DNA of 64,000 nt from assembly GCF_000499845.2 (NCBI RefSeq), contig NC_023757.2:39105162-39169161 (forward strand). The letters run 5' to 3'. Source of the stretch: Phaseolus vulgaris. Its lineage: Eukaryota; Streptophyta; Magnoliopsida; Fabales; Fabaceae. The translations under genes were made by a program, and so were the position numbers. This document shows positions 50,012 to 63,199 of this stretch, one piece after another (positions within the stretch are counted from its first letter, which is position 1; the number at the start of each line of letters is the position of its first letter). The notes beneath the pieces were generated by a model. It saw only the letters and a program-made list of their open reading frames with translations. It was not told where the DNA came from and ran no database searches.

Positions 50012-52465
50012 GAGAGGTGAAAGATCGTCAACCATCAATGCAATGATTTTAAACATTCATATACTTTAACACACCAATCAGAATAAAAGAAGTTTAACTT
50101 TGTGAATTTATAAGTTACTCATGCTCACACCTTTACTTGAGCCATACTAAAAAGTTCCAACATGATATATCACTCCATTATTAAAAATAATCCTATTTCT
50201 ACGATTCCAAATTCTCCAAATAATGGTTATCCAAGTACATTTCCAAACATAATTACCCACATAATTCATATCCATAAACCCATTTCTTGAAATACTTTGT
50301 AATATAATTTTAATTTTTGGTATTTTCTCCACCGAATCTCCACTGGAATTTACTCTAATGGAGTACATAGCTATATGTCAGAATAATTGTCATAAGTTAT
50401 GACGAGCAATTGCTTCCACCACTCTAGTACTTCCAACTTGGTGCCCACTTGGGCACAAACAAAACTTGCTTTGTCCCATTAACTTTGTGTAGCTTTGAGC
50501 CTTTGGAAGATACCCATGAAGTTCAACTTCATTATGTTCGACCTTAGAATGTTTCAAAAGTATTTTTCGACTTTTACCATGAACTCCACCTGCGAAGAAA
50601 GCCAATATAGTGCGGCTGTTTGGGTGTTGGCCCAGCTAGGTGGACCAAGTTTTCCCACGGGCAAGCACACTTCACGGATGGACACATCTCTACTTGGATG
50701 GAAACCTTCTCATATGCTAGCACCACAAACTTTGTGGGACCATGTTATCAATGGTTTTCATTAACCAACACAAAAAATTGAAGAAAAAAAATTAGACCTT
50801 CCAACACAAACTATTATAAATAAATTTAATAATAAAATTTGATTGAAGAGAAACCTTAGAATTCATTGCAAAATCACAAAAGAATCAACTCAGAGAATTT
50901 TAGTAATTAATTTAAAGGAAAAACGAAAGAATTACAAAAAAGAAAATTAAGAAAATCATAATGTTGTGTTTTCGTATGGTATTGAAGCTTTCAAGCTTAA
51001 TGATTTCTCCTTGAAGCTTGTATCTTTTTACAGGTTTTTTTGCTTAGGATATCAAAAAAATAATATGGTTTACATTTGCTCACAGTTTCTTAGTTTTCAA
51101 CTTCGCAGATGATTTGCTTTTAATTTTGTTTCTGAGATATTTTAAATTTTATTCTCTTATTATTCTCCTCAGATTTCATTTTCCGTTTTGATTCTGAGAA
51201 GCAACTTGGACTTTTGTGTTATTCAACTCATTTGTAGTCATAGACGCTTTCTTCAGATCATCTAATCAGATAGTCCTATCAAACCGTCTACTATGCGTAA
51301 CCACTAGATTGTCTAGTCTAACCGTCTACTCTTATTAAAAATCATAAAATTAACAGAAATTACAATTAAGGTCAAAATAAACTCAACTATATAAATTGTT
51401 GATTTATTCACTATCTATTATTAAAACTTTAAAGTGTGATTCACTCAATCATAACATGCAAACAAAATAGTATCCACCTTTGGTTCTATTCCACTAGGGG
51501 ACTTGTGTTGAATAATACAAATATAATTCAACCATGCGTTGCAAACGTAAGTGTTGATAGTGAGAATGCTTTAGGATAGACTTGTAAACATAGCGAAGCA
51601 CATTGGAAATACTGAATATGTGTGCTTTCACAGGACTTCATTCCCCCAACTGAACTGGTTCCACTTATCCTTATTGTTCATATATGTCCTTCGATATCAT
51701 ATATGTCGTTCACTAATATCATTGTACACCAAAATTTCTTATATTCTTTAAATAAGTATTGTGCTTAACCTCCAAAAACTAATTTGTAAATTAAATTTTC
51801 ATCCTATTTATATATTATAATTAATATAATCTTTAATCGTGGGAGATAAATTATAATTTAGTATAGATTTCCAATAACCAAAACCAAAACAATACAATTA
51901 TGTTAGGGAAAAAATCAATCATAGCATAAGATTCTTTGATTAGAATATGAGACAACTCAATTTAGATTGTATTTCTGAATGATATTACTTTGAACGGTGT
52001 TATTGTCCATGTAATTGTCGTTTGAAGAAGTAGAGTTGAAAAGAAGTTGATGTGGGAGCAACGTGGTGATGGTGAAAGGGAGGTTATATTTGTGTGGTAG
52101 TCTTTTTACAAGGCTGAGATGAGCTTATATTTTATTATTAAGTTTTATAAATATTATATTAATTGTTCAATTAATGGATGGCTCAGATTCATTACAGTAA
52201 TTGTTTAAATATATTATGGCGATGAATAAGAGCATTGTTTAGACTTTAGAGACTGGTTTATAGTTATACTATTATGATCCCACTATTATGGTTTCTAGTT
52301 ATATTATTTTTTGGAGTGGCATGTCTTGTATAAAAGGTACTTAGTCCCACAGAAGCACATTATTAGCCACATAACATCAGTAGAAAAGTGACACTGTTTG
52401 TAGTTATGGGAATTAAATTACAAAGAAAATAAGAACATGAAATGAAATAGAAGTGAGTCCTCTTA

Positions 52466-54488
52466 TTATGAAGGTGGTAGTTGGAAATTTAGCCTTCTGA
52501 GCCAAAGTGAGTGGAGAATCATATGTATCAAATCAAATGGCTTTGCAGGCCTGTTTATCACAAAATGCCTTCCAACTCTCCTCACATTGTAATACAACTT
52601 TCTATACTTATCTTTTGAAACATTCTGTAAAATAATCTTAATTTCTGCTATTCTCTCAACTGCAATTTGTATGGAGAATTCACTCCAATCAAGCACATCA
52701 CTGAAAGGCAAAGAGTAATTGTGAGAGATTATTACAGGGACACACCCTGCATAGATTGCTTCCACCACCCTAGGACTTGCCACTTCATGCCCACTGGGGC
52801 AGAGGCAAAACTTGCTTAGACCCATCAACTTTGTGTAGTCTTCACCCTTTCCAAGGTACTCATGAACTTCAACTTCTCTATCCTTATCCTTCCATTGCTT
52901 CAGTAGTGTTTTTCGAATCTTACCATGAGCTCCACCAGCAAAAAAGGCTAATATTGGACGATTGTTAAGGTGTTGCCCCATCTTAGGTGGACCAAGCTTC
53001 CCAACTGGTAAAAACACTTCTGGAATGGAGACATCTCTGTTGGGTTCAAATCCTTCCGAAGTGTTGGCATTGCAAAGAACTCTGATGAAGTATTTGAAGA
53101 GTTGGGGATTTGCATATGACACTTTTGGACCCTGAATCATCAAAAACAATTGGCTACTGTTTTTAATCAAAATTAGAGTTTTAGCTTCCTATGTCTATTA
53201 TAAAAGTTTGGATGAAACATGAACCTAAGATATTAACCTAAAACTACAATTCTATTAAAAACAAGAACAGGGTATGTTTACCCACCCAATCATGGCATGA
53301 AACAAGAAAATGGTCAGCACCTTTGCTTCTGTTCCAATAGGGATATCTATTTGCAACAACGTTGATGTAATCCTCCACCAAACGTTGTAAGCGTGGAGGA
53401 TCATAGTCGGATCTGGACCTTCTGGGCTTGTAAACATAGCGAATGACCTTGGATACGGTGAAGGGAAGTAAGAAGAGATGGGCCTGTTCTGGATTGTGGG
53501 CCTTGAAGGGGCTCTTGTTAGCTATGTCCATTTCATCTATGAATTGGCCTTCAATGGAGTATTTGTTGTTTACAGGCCCATCATGCACCAATGGCTGCTC
53601 TCCTTCCTTGTACACCCAAACCTTCAATCTCTTCATCATCTCCACGTGGCTCCTGCTCATGTTGTACATGAGATTTTAAGCCCAATGGACCCATTTCATT
53701 TATTTCTCTTTAAGCAAATACTAATTTCTTTAAGTATTTAATATTTTATGATTTTTTTATAGAATAAATCTTCCCCAACCAACACTTAATTTTTTTCATC
53801 ATTTATTTGTTTTCTTATTCTCAAATGCTATATTTTTATTCTTTGAGTTGCACAAACACAGAATAAAGATAGGATCTAATCTGCGTAAAAAGACGGTTCT
53901 CTTAGTAGATTTATTCACAGTAACAACTACGCTGACAAAAACAGTGAAACAGTGACTTGCGAAAAAAAAGTACTTTTGCAAAATCAAACCCAACAGAGAA
54001 AAAAAAAGACAGAATCAGAATGGGTCATGCTTAACTGGTGGAAAGCGTGTGGATTCCGGTAAATGGCGGTTTTTGGGACAAAACTCTCTTTCACGAGGGA
54101 TGTGTGGTTCTTGTACCGAATTGCTTTCTGGATAAATGCTCGCGAACGAGCTAAACCTTCTTCGAGCCTCTCCAAACTTGTCACATTCTTCTTCATGCCA
54201 TGGCCAAACTGAAAATTAAAGACAAAGGGTATTAATCTAAGAACAATTAGAACAACCTTTCAAAAGATTGTGAAGGTTGAATACCTTGATCCATCTAAGA
54301 TCTGTATTGTTGTAGTGAATTTCTTGCGGAGAAGTATTGCCTCTGATACTAGAAAGAGTGAAAGGAGATTCCGAGTGGACATGAATCACTTGAGAATCAT
54401 GCGAGGGAGTGAAACAAACTAGGAAAAAATTAAGGAAAAACACTAGAAAGACTAAAGAAGACAGTGATGATTTGAAAACTTTCATCAA
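52466..54488 (-). CDS. GT47 exostosin-family glycosyltransferase, copy E
   Basis: Exons are 54488-54285, 54208-54036, 53652-53286 and 53131-52466, with phases 0, 2 and 0, giving 469 aa. Two Met codons open the frame; the second would shorten the protein by one residue. The anchor is [20 protein letters not shown] (about 7-26). Exon 3 carries [18 protein letters not shown] and [16 protein letters not shown]. Exon 4 carries [57 protein letters not shown] and [18 protein letters not shown]. At the third donor, GATTGG|GTGGGT keeps the phase used by the sister genes, although a GTAAAC five bases on looks a stronger donor and would break the frame. It lies 350 bp from the first remnant of pseudogene D. 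Substrate unknown; Golgi type II protein by family. Confidence 0.9.
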
Positions 54489-55654
54489 TTATTTCAGAGC
54501 TTTGGAAATCTGCTATCTGAAAGCTCTCTCTCACCAACCATGTATAAGTTTAATCCTTAACAATTGATGATCCAACTCCAAATTATTGATGATAAAAAAA
54601 AACACCCCACAAAATAAACAATTTATTCTTATATCAGAGCAACCCATACTCCTTTTTCACTTAAGAACAGAATTCTATAGTGACTTTTCTAAAGTATCTT
54701 AATTACAGCATCCCTCTAAAGAAGAGCCACTTCTTTCCCTTCAAACGTGTGGGGGTTTTATTTTCTGATGTAGGAAAAAAAGCTTGAAAAGTAGTAGTTA
54801 TTTTTCTCTATACAAGTGATAATTTTAACTAAGTAACTCAATTTGTCTCAATTACTTCTTTTTAAAGTAACAATTTTAAAATGCTCTAATCTAACTTTTA
54901 ACTTCATAGCTAGCAAACAATGTAACCAATAAATGCTGCCATCGGCTATGACCCCACTACAAAGATGTTCGGGTGAAGACGTGGAAAGTCTAGTTCTTAC
55001 TTTTCTTTTTGGACTTACGAAATTACTAAATTTTGGCAAAGTCGTCGATTAGTGATATAAGAAGCATTAGCTGGAAGAAGACCTGTTTAATGCATAGGTA
55101 AATCTTATATCTGTTGATAGTTTTTCTAATACTTCATTAAATATTATAAAATGAAAAATAGAGAGTCTTAAACATACAAAACAGGTGAAGCAGAGCAGAG
55201 CAGTGGTGGCAGATTCATAAAGTTGTGAAGAGCTACTCAGAATATTTGACATCTGCTCTGTAAAATCTGTACCAATGGGGACCTCAAGCTATTTGGATAA
55301 GAATGAGAAATGTAAATCAATTGAACTATCAAAAACTGAGGTACGATAAGAGCATTAGTATTTCTTCATATTGGAATTTTGGGGCCATGGTTTAACATAC
55401 AATTATCAACTTAACCACCATTTGTCTATCTAAAATGCTAATTTCAACTGAATCTATAATGTTCACAGGACCTAGTCACATGGGAAATCTTGAACAACTA
55501 CATCTCCCTTTAGCTTAGAACATGCATTGCTCAGATAAACCAAAAATAGTTACTCAACTTAACCAAAAATAGTTTATATAACCTCTTACGAGTTGTATCC
55601 AAACGGGCTTATGAGTGGAAAATAAAGAAGGGCCTTTGTATGCAGAAACATCCC
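54489..55654. promoter_or_regulatory. Spacer between GT47 copies E and F
   Basis: This 1.17-kb spacer must hold the promoter of copy E and the 3' end of copy F. Short minus-strand frames at 54848-55039 and 55067-55252 have no recognisable relatives. Confidence 0.4.
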
Positions 55655-57493
55655 TTATTGTGAAGCCATGAGCCTGAAGTTCAATCTTCTAAGCCAAATT
55701 GAGTGAAATATCATGTGCATCAAATCAAATGGCTTAGCTGGTCTATTCACCACAAAATGTCTCCGAACTCTTCTCACATTCCTGTGCAATTTCATGTACT
55801 TCCCTTCTGATACATTTTGTAATATAGTCTTGATCTTTGGTATATTATAAACTGGGATTTGTACAGAAAATTGATTCCAATTAAGCACATCACTGAAAGG
55901 CAAAGCATAGTCCTCGGAAATTATCACAGGAACACATCCTACATGAATTGCTTCTACAACTCTAGGACTAGCCACTTCATACCCACTGGGGCACAAGCAG
56001 AACTTGCTTAGTCCCATTAGCTCAGTGTAGTTTTGGCCCCTTTGAAGGTACTCATGAACTTGAACTTGGCTATCTTTGTCCTTCCAGTGCTTCAGAAGCA
56101 ACTTCCTAATGTCACCATGAGCTCCACCTGAAAAAAATGCTAATATGGAGCGGTTCATGGGGTGCTGCCCCAAATTTGGTGGTCCTAGCTTTCCAACAGG
56201 CAAGTACACTTCAGGGATAGACACGTCCCTCTTGGGCTGGAATCCCTCTGAAGTGTTGGCATTGCATAGAGCTTTGATGAAGTTCTTGAAGAGCTTAGGA
56301 TTGGCATGTGATATGTCTGGTGCCTGAATCATCAAGTAGAGTAAAAACAATTTATATTAACCTCAAAATAATGAAGTTACAAGGCATGTGGCATATGTGA
56401 AATAACAGGAACATACCCAATCGTGACAGGAGAGGAGAAAATGATCTGCACCATTGCTTCTGTTCCAATAAGGATACTTTTCTGCCACCACGCCAATATA
56501 ATCCTCCACCAACCGTTGCAAACGGTCACGGCGATAATCATTTTGGGACATGTAAGGTTTATAAACATAATGAACCACATTAACCACGCTAAAGGGTATG
56601 AAAAAGGCGTGTGCCACATCAGGGTTCCTAGCCTTGAAGGGACTCCTCTTGCTATTGTCCAATTCATCAATGAACTGACCCTCAATGGCGTATATATCAT
56701 TCACTGGCCCATAATGCACTAATGGTTGTTCTCCTTCCTCGTACACCCACACTTTGAATCTCTTCACCATCTCCTTGTGGCTCCTGCTTTTCATTTTATT
56801 CAAAAACATCACTTGTTAGTAACAATAATGTTACTATTTTTTGTGTGCATGTCGAGTGTGCTATTATGAGCAAGGTTTTAAAAAACTGTCTAGGATTGCT
56901 ATTTCAGCTGCAACATCAAAGTTTTGGAGTGTGCACGACCACAATTTAAAACCTTGATTACAGTAAAATTGACATTCCCGAATCTTTTGAACTTAACTGG
57001 TGAAAAGCATAAGGGTTTCTATAAATGGACCCTTTTGGGATAAAGTCTTCTTGGTTGCCTGAACTGTTGTGGTTCCCTGAGCGAATTGCTTCCTGGATTG
57101 AGGCTCTAGCCTTTGCCAAACCTTCTTCAACTACATCAAAGCTAGTCCTTTTCTGCATGCAAAAAAAAATATATCAGTTTTTTACCTTAGAAGAGTGGAC
57201 ACTGACAATAGTGTCATGTATTATATATATGCGTTAGGAGGTTAGACTCCAAAACTTTGTGCTTAATTTTTGCACACCTTAATGCTATGGTCAAGGCTTC
57301 TATATGCAGAGTTGGCTAGAGACTGAACATGGGGTTGTACTTGTGTTGTGATGTCTTTGATGGTGGAAAGGGAGAAATAAGGAAAATCGACGGAAAGATG
57401 ATTTCCCTTGAGATGAGTGATGAAAATGAAGAGAAGAATGGGGAGAAACAATGGGAATAACATAGAGGGTGGGGAGCATCTAGAGGGTACCAT
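55655..57493 (-). CDS. GT47 exostosin-family glycosyltransferase, copy F
   Basis: Exons are 57493-57278, 57152-56998, 56783-56417 and 56323-55655, with phases 0, 2 and 0, giving 468 aa. The hydrophobic anchor [19 protein letters not shown] (about 10-28) is followed by a short stem. Exon 2 has the [19 protein letters not shown] segment shared by all copies. Exon 3 has [18 protein letters not shown] and [16 protein letters not shown]. Exon 4 has [18 protein letters not shown], where Ser replaces the Ala of FFAGGAHG, then [39 protein letters not shown] and [19 protein letters not shown]. No defect was seen. It is the most upstream member of the cluster and has compact introns (about 90-215 bp). 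Confidence 0.92.
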
Positions 57494-59395
57494 GGTAGTT
57501 CATGAACATTTGCCTCATCTAGTGTAACCATAGTTATATAATCTACAATATTCAAATTAGTAATCTCAAATCATGTGAACATGTCTAAGAAGTAGCAGAC
57601 CTAAGTTATTCTAAGATCTTTTCACGAAGTTTTTAGCATTTGAGGTTGAAAGCATGTGGAGTAAACCTTAAAAGTAGGGCTTTGTACTCAGAAACTTTGA
57701 TCACTACGGCATTTATTTCAGTGCAAAGAAATGACATTTTACATGCCTGAGATGACAAAATTTTGAGCTGAAGCATGTAATTCCAAGTGATACATCAATC
57801 AATTTTCACTCTCGCCAAAAGAAGTGAACTCAGAAAACACAGACAATTAATGGATGAAAATCTAAGCCTTTTCAGAATGACCATTATGAAGTTTGAACTT
57901 ATCATTGTCTTTAGTTTATGATGGAGATCTTACTAAAAGTTCATTATATAATCAGAAGAATCATTTAAAGCAGGATAATAGTTATCTATAGAAAATTCAG
58001 TCTAGTAACTATTCTCCCAATGTTTAAATGGATTGTCAAAAAATAACAAATATATAATAAATTATGAAATTGTGTTAAAATTTCCAAGTGTTTAGTTTTT
58101 CTTTTAAAACCCAAATTTCATTTCCATTTACATTATATTTCTTCCATAATTTCTTCACTTCTACCCAGAAATCACAATACCAGAGATCCATATTTAAATG
58201 GTTTAGGTACTCAGTCAAAGACACTTTTATCCAACACTTTTCTTTTCTGACAACATATCTAACCACTCTTTAGACACTAAAATTCTATTTAAAAGTAGTC
58301 TCATTGATTTTATATCATGTGTATTTTCTCTCTGCTATATGTATGTCTATGGGTTCTAAATTTTCTATGAACAAATTAAATTCCAACATTTCCTTCCTAT
58401 TTTTTGGTTGTACTTGAGGCATTCCTTTCCTTTCTTCTGAATTCTTAACTACATAAAATCACATAACTTGCACCATACCTTATTACTATCAATTATATCT
58501 AATTATTTCTTTACGATAAATGTGCATGAAGAGTACATTTAACATAGTAAATACCTGCTTTTTTATCTCCCATTCCAATATTATATATCATTTGCTTATG
58601 CTTGACTTTGTCAATGAAATGTACTTTTATTCCATGTACTTAAAATTTCCCACCCATTATACACTCTGAGTGTGTTAATATCTTCCCATAGTTTTTGATT
58701 TTTCATTTGATATGTTTACTATTTTTGTCTCTTGGGTGCCATATTTATCATCTCCTTTGTTATTATCTCTTTCAAACCTCTATAATTGAAACATACAATC
58801 CTCATTTAGTTTTGGCATTATTTCCTTCATTTCTTTTATGTTTATTATTTTTATCTCTATTTTTCATTTATTTTATGTGTTTTATTATAAATGGTCCGAC
58901 AGTAGATAGTCTGATAAATCCAACAAATTTTTGTTAAAATATCTTCTAAAGAACTCTGATACCATATTTAAACCTAACTCAACTTTATAAAATCGGCTTA
59001 TAAAATATATTTTATATTATTTATATTTATAAAATTTTTTATCTTTAGTCGATTTGAAATCTCTAACATATATTTTTAGCTTTGTGATTGTTTTATTTAC
59101 TCAATTATTGTGTTTTTATGTTTTTAGAAACCAAGTCTAAAATTGTATATGACTTTTTTTATCATTTGAATCCAAATTGATTCTTCTTTTATTCAAACTA
59201 AATAACGTGATACCTTCTTTTACTTGTGAAATTTTTTGAAAAATATATAAAATATAATTTAACTCTAAATATGTGGTTCGTACAAGTGTTATCCATTATC
59301 TTAAATAAGTTTAAACCAATTAATATTTCACACTAATATTGTGATATAAAAAAATCTTTAGATAATGTTGACATTTTTAAAATTTATCAATAAAT

Positions 59396-59431
<36 letters not shown>

Positions 59432-60740
59432 TATGAATACTTTTTATGAAAATTTGTACCATTATAATTTTTCAATTCACTGTTGAATTATTAATAATGC
59501 GATGAGGTGACTAACATATATAAGATGATTTTTTTAATTATTGTAGAACATTCATTTTTGTGTAAATTTTCATATAACTGAATTTTCCCGCTAAAATAAT
59601 AGTCATTAATAAAAAAAAAAGTAAATGTTTAATCTTAAGGTTGAAACAGTAAAATGTATAAAATGGAAAATTTTCGTAAACGAATTATGGTAAAAAAGGA
59701 AGTTAAATCATAGCACTAACCAGTCCGGTAATTAATACGTGGGTATTAATTAGGTAGGTGCCGAATGTTCTCTTTTATCGAAAATAATAATGAAATAATA
59801 GATGAAGACGTAACGGTGTTAAAAAGCGTGAAAATAGTACAAAAGTTCAAATCTCCATGAGATCACAGTTACTGTTACGTGAGGATCTAGATTGAAACGC
59901 AAGCTTTGCAGTTGAAGAAATTAAAGTCCACTGCATTCAACCTTTAAGAGGATATTCAACGACTACTTCTTTTTATATATTATTTTATGTATTTAAGGAC
60001 CTCAAAATCCCAAGAACAGTGCCTCAAATAAAAGATTTCTGACATACCATTAAACAACAAATAAAAGTGGGGAACAATATTCAGGACACCGTTATGAAGA
60101 AAGAAAATAAGTGAACAGGTCAAAGAATTACAGTATTCTATTATGAAAACATATTATTAGACTTATTTTTTATTTTTCTATATTTTTGTTGTCGTTTTTT
60201 AAAAGTTTTTTCGAGTCATTCCAATTAGTCAACCAACCTTGATAACTTGAGCTAGTACGTTTCTTTCGCTCAACAAAAATAGACAATATTTGGTTTATTG
60301 AACTTTTGAGCAACACCTGTTAGGCCAACCACTGTTAACACAGCACTTTTGAACATTGGTATCCACAAGTTTGGCACAGTAATTTGACTAATTTAAAAGT
60401 TGCAATAGTAATCTCAACAGCCACATACAAAACAATTAAACAATAAGGGCGCTAAATAAATTTTCTAGATACAATCTTATAGATGTTGAACAAAAAATGA
60501 AAAAAGGGAAGGGAATAAAATCATGGCCCTAGAAGAAGATGCGAATAAAATAATTATATTCTGAAGAATCACTTCTAAATCCCAGCCTCTTTCGGACAAT
60601 CAGACACTTGAAATGAACCTAACAATGAAACAATGCTCCTTAAAACTACACAAATGCTTGCGCCACTGATACAATTAATACCCCAGGGAAATCCATATAA
60701 TGCTGCATATATATCTGTTATGAAAGATTAAGATTAAGAT
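57494..60740. other. Intergenic DNA between the GT47 cluster and the HHP gene
   Basis: About 3.2 kb without a recognised gene. One arm of the dispersed unit lies at about 58950-59070 (CTGATACCATATTTAAACCT, then AACTCAACTTTATAAAATCG and TTTAGTCGATTTGAAATCTC). A (TA)n tract lies at 59401-59428. Open frames at 58075-58273 and 58695-58937 overlap on both strands in AT-rich DNA and are not convincing. Confidence 0.5.
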
Positions 60741-60747
60741 ATATATA

Positions 60748-63046
60748 TCATGGAAACATGTCACAGCCAAAAGAGTCACGCCACTCTAGCATTTGAAGAG
60801 TGGCTGCATAATGTGACAATGCTCCAACCACCACCAGAGCATGAAAAATTTGGTGGCTGTGACCTGCCAAGTCGAACCACCCTGGTTTCCACCTTTCGGG
60901 TATCCTTGTCACATAGAATAAGGTCCCTGTCAAGTAAGATAATGCCATGGCACTTTCATATGCTAAGGTGATATTGCGTCTAGGATTGGTCCAGTTCACA
61001 AAGCATGCATGGATTGCAGGTACAATGCCGAAAAGTCCCATTGAGCAGAACAACATGGCACGAAATGCACGGTATTTGCTAGTGGAAAGTGTTGGGGAGA
61101 GCATTGTTGCGATGGTGAATACTCCCATGGCTGTGATCCCAGCAAGATACATGATTTGCCAGTGAGGCTGACAAAGGAAAACGTAGTAAATTTGAGGGAA
61201 AAAGGAGGTGATGATCATCACAACTATTCCTACATAGTCCAGTCGCCACAGGAACATGTTCAAGTTGTGGGAGTGGCAACAGAAGAGGTGGCACATGCTG
61301 CTAGACAAGAGGCAGAACATTGAACCACCTAGGAAAACAAAGAATGGCCACCTTGCTATAACCAATTCTGCGGACTGAAGTTCGATTGTCAAAGGCATTT
61401 GATTATTTAAATCAAAGAGAATCGTTGTTCCCTGCAGTTTCATCGTACAATGTCAGTCTTCATGATATAAACTAAATACCATATATTGTTTGGTCGTTTA
61501 GTATGATGGATAATTGGTTTCATGTTGGATTACCAAGAATCATGTTGAAGTATGTTTGAATTCACTTAAAAAAAGCAGAAACAGTTTTAGATTACTTTAA
61601 TGTTGGATGAAAATGTTCACATGTTTTGTTCAACTTGGACCCAGAATTTATCATACAGTAATTTATAGTGAATTCTATTCTTAACTTGTTTTTCAGAAAG
61701 GAAAGTATCTCTCTCTACACACACACACACAACCCTTCGAAATCAATTTTGTTAATGTTGATTGCTCGTCAAATCTAGTGATAGGGTGTGTTTATCTGTT
61801 TCTAATGTGATCATAGCTCACTTACCAGAAACAAATCTTTGATGTTATGAGAGACATTTTTTTCCGCACTTGAAGAAAAAGACCTGCAAAAGATTATATG
61901 AGAATTTAGTTGGCAGTTCACCTAATATAAATTCCTAACCACAATGGCAAATATAAAACGACAAAAAAAAGTTAAAAGTTTATTCTAACTTAGAAATTGG
62001 ATGATGGACAAAGGCAATTTCCTAAGTATCCTCGTTCTAGTTAAACTACCTGTCAAAAGCAAATTGTATAAAAACTTTGGTACATCAACTGCACGACTTT
62101 CTGGGTTTAAATTTAAGGAAAGTGTTTAACGTCACAGAACTGGTTCGAGTTTACAAATAAAAATTAGAAAAAGTAAATTATTTACTGTATCAAAATACAA
62201 AGGAATAATTCTACTAAACACTTTCCCTAAAGAAAGTCTTAAATGTCAACAAATTGTGATTATTAAATTATGTATTTGTGAATCAAACGTGTGCTCAAGA
62301 AAGCATTTCCATCATTGTGCCTGGTTTGAGTGTGAGACAAGTGATACAAAAACTCTGTTCCAATATTAATAGTAATATTTCTCTTGGATAATTAAAGCAA
62401 CTAGATTCCAGATTTAGTTTTGTTATTCTAAATTTCAATCAGCAGCAGGTGCTGGCAACATGCTGACATGTGTTTTCTGTTACATGGGAAAGGAGATTGG
62501 CGAATCTCAATCTCCGACAATGAATATGCAACATAGTTTGTTTCTGTAATAACACAGACAAAAACCCAAGGGAAAAAAACAAAAACGGTTGCAGAATAAC
62601 CTGGTGAATAGTTGCAAGAGATCCACCACACGAGGCTTCATCCAATTGGCGAGAGTCAACCCAAGAAAGAGTAAAAACCCAATGAAATGGCTGAAACAGC
62701 AGAAACCCAGAAACAAGAAGGTTAGTTAGACACAATAAAAAGGAGAAAAGAGAAAAAGAATGGATTTTGTTGATTACGTCCAAACATTTATCGTTTCGTT
62801 GTGCCAGCGAAAGAGGCTGAATAGAGCTTGTTTGAAGGGCCAATTGGCCCTGTAATAACGCAGAATGTATTCGTTGTCCTTCATGTATTCGGGCAGCTCC
62901 CAAAACGACAGGAGAGGGTAGCGTTTAGGTCTGTGACGGTCGCAGGCGTTGTTCTTCATGGTATCTTTGGACTGTGTAAAGGAGAAGGTTTCATCAGGTT
63001 CTTTGGATTTGCGCTTGACCACGCATTTGGTCTGAATACTGTTCAT
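60748..63046 (-). CDS. HHP4: Heptahelical transmembrane (PAQR/adiponectin-receptor-like) protein, HHP4/5 type
   Basis: Plant HHP proteins are seven-helix PAQR-family membrane proteins linked to hormone and stress responses; their enzymatic role is not settled. Exons are 63046-62778, 62690-62601, 61883-61826 and 61431-60748, in matching phases, giving 366 aa. The N-terminal cytosolic part has FWELPEYMKDNEYILRYYRA and HNETINVWTHFIGF. Seven hydrophobic segments follow, one in exon 2 and six in the last exon. The PAQR metal-site residues are present: S..CH in SSSMCHLFCCHS, D in LWRLDYVG and the HxxxH of GHSHQIFHALVVVG. Lack of the long inter-helix loop of HHP1-3 and the sequence RIPERWKPGWFDLAGHSHQI favour the HHP4/5 branch; the exact paralogue is my inference. 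No defects were seen. Confidence 0.87.
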
Positions 63047-63114
63047 TGGGGTTTGGAAGGAAGGTGGAGGTATGATATGGTGTGGAATGGAATGGAATGG
63101 TTAGTGATGGTGAT

Positions 63115-63136
63115 GAGATGAGATGAGATGAGATGA
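63115..63136. repeat. Short GAGAT microsatellite upstream of HHP
   Basis: GATGA/GAGAT pentamers repeat four times (63113-63136), about 70-90 bp upstream of the start codon, so probably within the 5' UTR or core promoter. Confidence 0.7.
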
Positions 63137-63199
63137 GAATGTCAATGGTGGTTGCGTGGCTAAATGTTGATGCAGTAATGGAGGCTGCACAACTGCACC

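Larger units (their letters stand above)
45705..50281 (-). mobile_element. LINE fragment inserted in GT47 copy D, split by a copia element
   Basis: The 17 bases ATTTCTTGAAATACTTT occur at 45688-45704 and 50282-50298, so everything between entered the GT47 exon as one event (later enlarged). The LINE itself is only about 545 bp: 50281-50012 plus 45979-45705. At 50275-50160 the minus strand reads TWITIIWRIWNRRNRIIFNN, a typical LINE 3' segment. Its tail (CTCCCATTTATATTATTTTT, then TATTATTGATTAA) resembles the tail of the LINE at 29978-31568, so the two belong to one family. It is strongly 5'-truncated and non-functional. Confidence 0.83.
45520..52115 (-). pseudogene. GT47 copy D, a pseudogene broken by nested transposons
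   Basis: Remnants of the four-exon GT47 gene occur in order on the minus strand. An exon 1 piece lies at about 52115-51995 and lines up with the Ser-Pro stem exon of copy C. Exon 2 is missing. Exon 3 lies at about 51725-51470 (NDI..IEGH, DKWNQF, RLQRMV, WNRTKG, with stops and frameshifts). Exon 4 begins at about 50760 with a stop and a frameshift, then FFAGGVHGKSRKILLKHSK and CLCPSGHQVGSTRVVEAI at 50605-50400. It goes on to VEKIPKIKIILQSISRN at 50340-50282 and is interrupted there. It resumes at 45704 as KSISRNKYLRLH, continues through RHFMINGGA and ends near HSIWLRRQ (about 45545). The closest relative is copy C. A 22-23 bp segment (AATGCCTTCCAACTCAACAC) is duplicated in tandem at about 45620-45665. 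Confidence 0.88.
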
